Positions 57,301 to 57,989 of a DNA stretch of 57,989 nucleotides are shown here, piece after piece. Source of the stretch: Synechococcus sp. CCY 0621 (GTDB lineage Bacteria; Cyanobacteriota; Cyanobacteriia; PCC-6307; Cyanobiaceae); NCBI RefSeq assembly GCF_019038465.1, contig NZ_JAFKRH010000039.1, positions 1-57,989 of the forward strand, read 5' to 3'. Numbering within the stretch: the stretch's first letter is position 1; each line of letters opens with the position of its first letter. Below the pieces are notes generated by a model. The model had not been told where the DNA came from. It was given only the letters and a program-made list of their open reading frames with translations, and made no database searches. A program made the translations under genes and the position numbers.

Positions 57301-57989
57301 ACCACCGCCGCCCAGGGCGTCTGGCAGTACAACCTCAACGGCGGCGGCGGCTGGGTCAGCATCGCCTCCCCCTCCGACAGCGCCGCCCTTCTACTGCCCA
57401 CTACCGCCTCGCTCCGCTTTCTCCCCAGCAGCCCCAACTTCAACGGCACCCCGGGCGGCCTCACCCTCCGCGTCGCCGACACCCCCCTGGCCTTCAGCGC
57501 CGCCACCAACCTCACCCCCCTGCTCGGTCCCACCGGCCGCTACTCCGACCCCACCACCCTCAGCACTGCCGTCACCGCGGTCAACGACGTGCCGGCCTTC
57601 ACCAGGGGACCGGATCAGACCCTCCCGGAGGACGCCGGTGCCCAAGCTGTGACCGGCTGGGCCACGGGCCTCAGCCGCGGCGGCGGCAGCGATGAAGCCG
57701 GCCAGACCCTGAGCTTCCTGGTCACCAACAACAACAACGCCCTGTTCAGCGTCCAGCCCGGCATCGACGCCAGCGGGCGTCTCACCTACACCCCGGCGGC
57801 CAATGCGAACGGCACGGCCACCGTTTCCGTGCGCATCCGCGACAGCGGCGGCACCGCCAATGGCGGGGTCGACACCAGCGCCATCCAGACATTCCTGATC
57901 ACGGTGACGCCCGTCAACGACGATTTCACCGACGCCAACGAAACCCTCTCCATCGCCGAGGACAGCGGCACCACCACCGGCAGCCTCCT
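51364..57989 (+). CDS. Giant cadherin-like (CSPG-type) repeat surface protein, 5' part
   Basis: At least 2208 residues are open to the window edge with no stop. The first 190 residues form a unique domain with the motif LEEVGHAIDHWLNG near residue 147. After that about a dozen repeats of 100-180 residues follow, each ending near an NDAP-type turn (VTPVNDAPTLS, LTPINQAPAVS, ITPVNDAPVLA, VTPLNDRPAAS). They include phrases such as LTYTHEG and FTVSVDDG, typical of CSPG or cadherin-like beta-sandwich repeats. No N-terminal signal peptide is seen; type I secretion is probable. It is likely an adhesin or motility or defence surface protein. Confidence 0.85.
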   Translation, partial: MSDMERQEDQQGADSLTKFRHFYIQKDFALPLTKAVESFWDSAVSWLNEQLDHLSFRSDYERLLSEVFGSAGTDPTRFRDRVIELSQRLRGPGLGLLIELRSGLELAGAQGAYIALDPEGRERISINANWLSLATSEAIRRVLLEEVGHAIDHWLNGLLDSRGDEGALFAALVSSTPLSETQRAAIAAENDHHQLQIDGQAVMAEFSSAPVLSDGFVGTRTTAEDTPLAITGLSVADSDNGVPTPITLRLRLTTTGGIATLASAALITSGSNGSADFTLEGSLAAINAAISSILFTPALNANSVNTPVAPSLTLTATDLTNGDGPVSLGTGPIQVTPVNDAPTLSTSPLVVAEGGTATFTAGNFNLSDVDNLPEQVIYRITSLPGKGTLSLNGNPLVVGSSFSSSFLSSFTYTHEGSQVLPGVIPGSGSDAFTVSVDDGAGGRIPSATVPISLTPINQAPAVSGSIAVFEGQRGVPVTLVITDADQAAGVAPTVVITSLPSRGTLRYNGVPITAPFSLPSLAGLTYDHDGNDLNGGFPPDESFTVRVSDDGGGQGASSALSTNAVITLAVQRVNDDPTLTTNSPIVTPTGSTAITVAALRVSDMDSAAPNLTYSLTTAPDPARGQLQVFRGGSWVGLVNGASFTQDDIDAGRLRFNFVDGTASGTTAGFTFTVEDGAISRLPNDFTQTRDGGIYTNSSPQPLPSDPLRPINFSLTYLNPLDLPSSGGGNAPTTLPPNASPSLGTNNLIRTSEGATVTIRATDLAISDSDSNPVQRVYRLTALPAGGSLRLNGVALTNLDSFTQDDINNGRLSFVHGGGEVFDSGFRFNISDGLNIVSNAGSDFRFEIRATPINDAPTASISGSTSLLVEGGSFTFNTNSPGPLLGPADRRDISIADVDGSGQQVYAGGPLNPGADPLWDPLNFSLPDTADQRRLRIDTLPSHGLLEFDATGSGGWSTIGDGSGGSLNRATLRISQSQLSSGRLRYRHNGNDGPGELADGFSFTPFDRFDTPGAPVSVPLTIAPLNDPPVASENAPLSVAEGSRGVIKGSNGTSANEPRLVYGDSDNSPLQRQYRITTLTSNGRLFLNGRALGVNSVFTQADLDNNLITYLHDGTETSTDTFSFTVSDGGGDNPITGATNNVPGTYVISVALANDLPSLSAPVSLEVFGNGSTPVAVASAGLLVAADSDLDTIVSGETDLLRIEAQLLDGADAVIPSGLISFTSPNPTSLRAFLSGKGSNSLVVQGTRSEIQAVLASLTVAFGADLDASTLKLRVSVDDRLFSAAGVLEVGANGGPVNQNDAAGNPVPISAANNRISRDIALTASNLNDLPTITNPTLFSVNEDASVTLGGFVLADADSFGRNVTVQVQLFRDAARTVLADAATEGRLLLGATAGLSASSGNGTNTITLTGPLTAVQTALNLLRFQGAPDFNGGGSGLGNLYLRTSLTDFGHADVPAGNRVSVDNGLRITPVNDAPVLAVPANTVIASGTFINISSGFAIQDTRDTSQGAVDDIRVTLSATDAGTPYGTLLIQNANGASLTNNNSASVQLRGTRAQVQAALNTLRYTPANPNVDRVVTITATAFDFDNGAESVGVGGNNTATASFTVNVSASNEAPVLTVPATRTVAEDSSANGFTGANLISFTDADDFGALERLTLSVNRGSIDLVTRTGLTVTAGNYGTGSVTVTGTKANLNAALATLTYAPTANYHGNASLTVTVDDLGSTGSGGARQDSKTVALTVTPLNDRPAASTNVVLPALSEDLTAAAIPGTTLGSLAFGYSDATDNQTGSGGGNTATAFTYLAVVGSSGYSAAQGVWQISTAATPNPAVPGDWINIPSSGLSTAAALIFNASSQVRFLPAANFHGTPGSLLVRLADASASLTPSTSSTNTFNLATSGGTTTIGAWSAVNRSIATTITNVNDRPTATPANLAATTEDNPNPPGATIAALGFGFSDTADNQSSIPGGANAATPLGGIAITGNATTAAQGVWQYNLNGGGGWVSIASPSDSAALLLPTTASLRFLPSSPNFNGTPGGLTLRVADTPLAFSAATNLTPLLGPTGRYSDPTTLSTAVTAVNDVPAFTRGPDQTLPEDAGAQAVTGWATGLSRGGGSDEAGQTLSFLVTNNNNALFSVQPGIDASGRLTYTPAANANGTATVSVRIRDSGGTANGGVDTSAIQTFLITVTPVNDDFTDANETLSIAEDSGTTTGSL

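Overview
The window is GC-rich, densely packed chromosome from a unicellular picocyanobacterium of the Cyanobium / Synechococcus group. The evidence is the gene content: orange carotenoid protein (OCP) with its recovery protein FRP, a CpcL-type phycobilisome linker, a high-light-inducible protein (Hli), a Ycf36/CGLD27 protein, DUF3386, DUF3318, DUF2811 and DUF2973 proteins, a Nif11-family peptide and a PaO-like Rieske oxygenase. I saw no rRNA, CRISPR array, insertion sequence or prophage. One tRNA (initiator Met) is present. The window cuts a gene at each end: a DUF4912 protein on the left and a very large repeat protein on the right.

Layout. 1-2.4 kb: DUF4912 and zinc-ribbon genes, a DUF985 cupin, and a lone UmuD-like gene with a LexA-type box. 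2.4-13.1 kb: housekeeping genes (folP, tpiA, an S4 RNA-binding protein, an ABC exporter, carB, DUF3318-rsfS-CGLD27, asparaginase). 13.1-20.4 kb: tRNA-fMet, a HEXXH protein, a decayed SLOG/TIGR00725-like gene, a vanadium haloperoxidase divergent from a GMC oxidoreductase, a long His-rich CbiX chelatase and a ParB-like protein. 20.4-27.4 kb: a Rieske oxygenase, then an antiporter-UspA-acyl-CoA synthetase/GNAT operon and a Nif11 peptide. 27.5-34.2 kb: secreted Gly-rich proteins, a MscS channel, a bile-acid-type symporter and a transglutaminase-like protein. 34.3-39.7 kb: an RRM protein, the FRP-CrtW-OCP photoprotection cluster, CpcL and a second transglutaminase-like protein. 39.8-44.7 kb: a LexA-box-preceded Cys-rich gene, a three-gene ABC-2 transporter and a PfkB kinase. 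44.7-49.5 kb: PNPOx-like, DUF2973, Hli, photolyase/cryptochrome and DoxX genes, four of which carry HLR1-like (RpaB) motifs. 49.5 kb to the end: an outer-membrane-barrel-like protein divergent from the giant cadherin-like repeat protein, whose start and upstream region are AT-richer than the surroundings.

Three themes link the genes. Light and phycobilisome management combines OCP, its ketocarotenoid-making enzyme CrtW, FRP, a membrane-anchored rod linker, an Hli and probable RpaB sites. A small SOS branch has two LexA-type boxes, one before a UmuD homologue that lacks both catalytic residues and one before a small Cys-rich protein. Envelope and surface functions are represented by several secreted low-complexity proteins, the barrel protein and the giant repeat protein.
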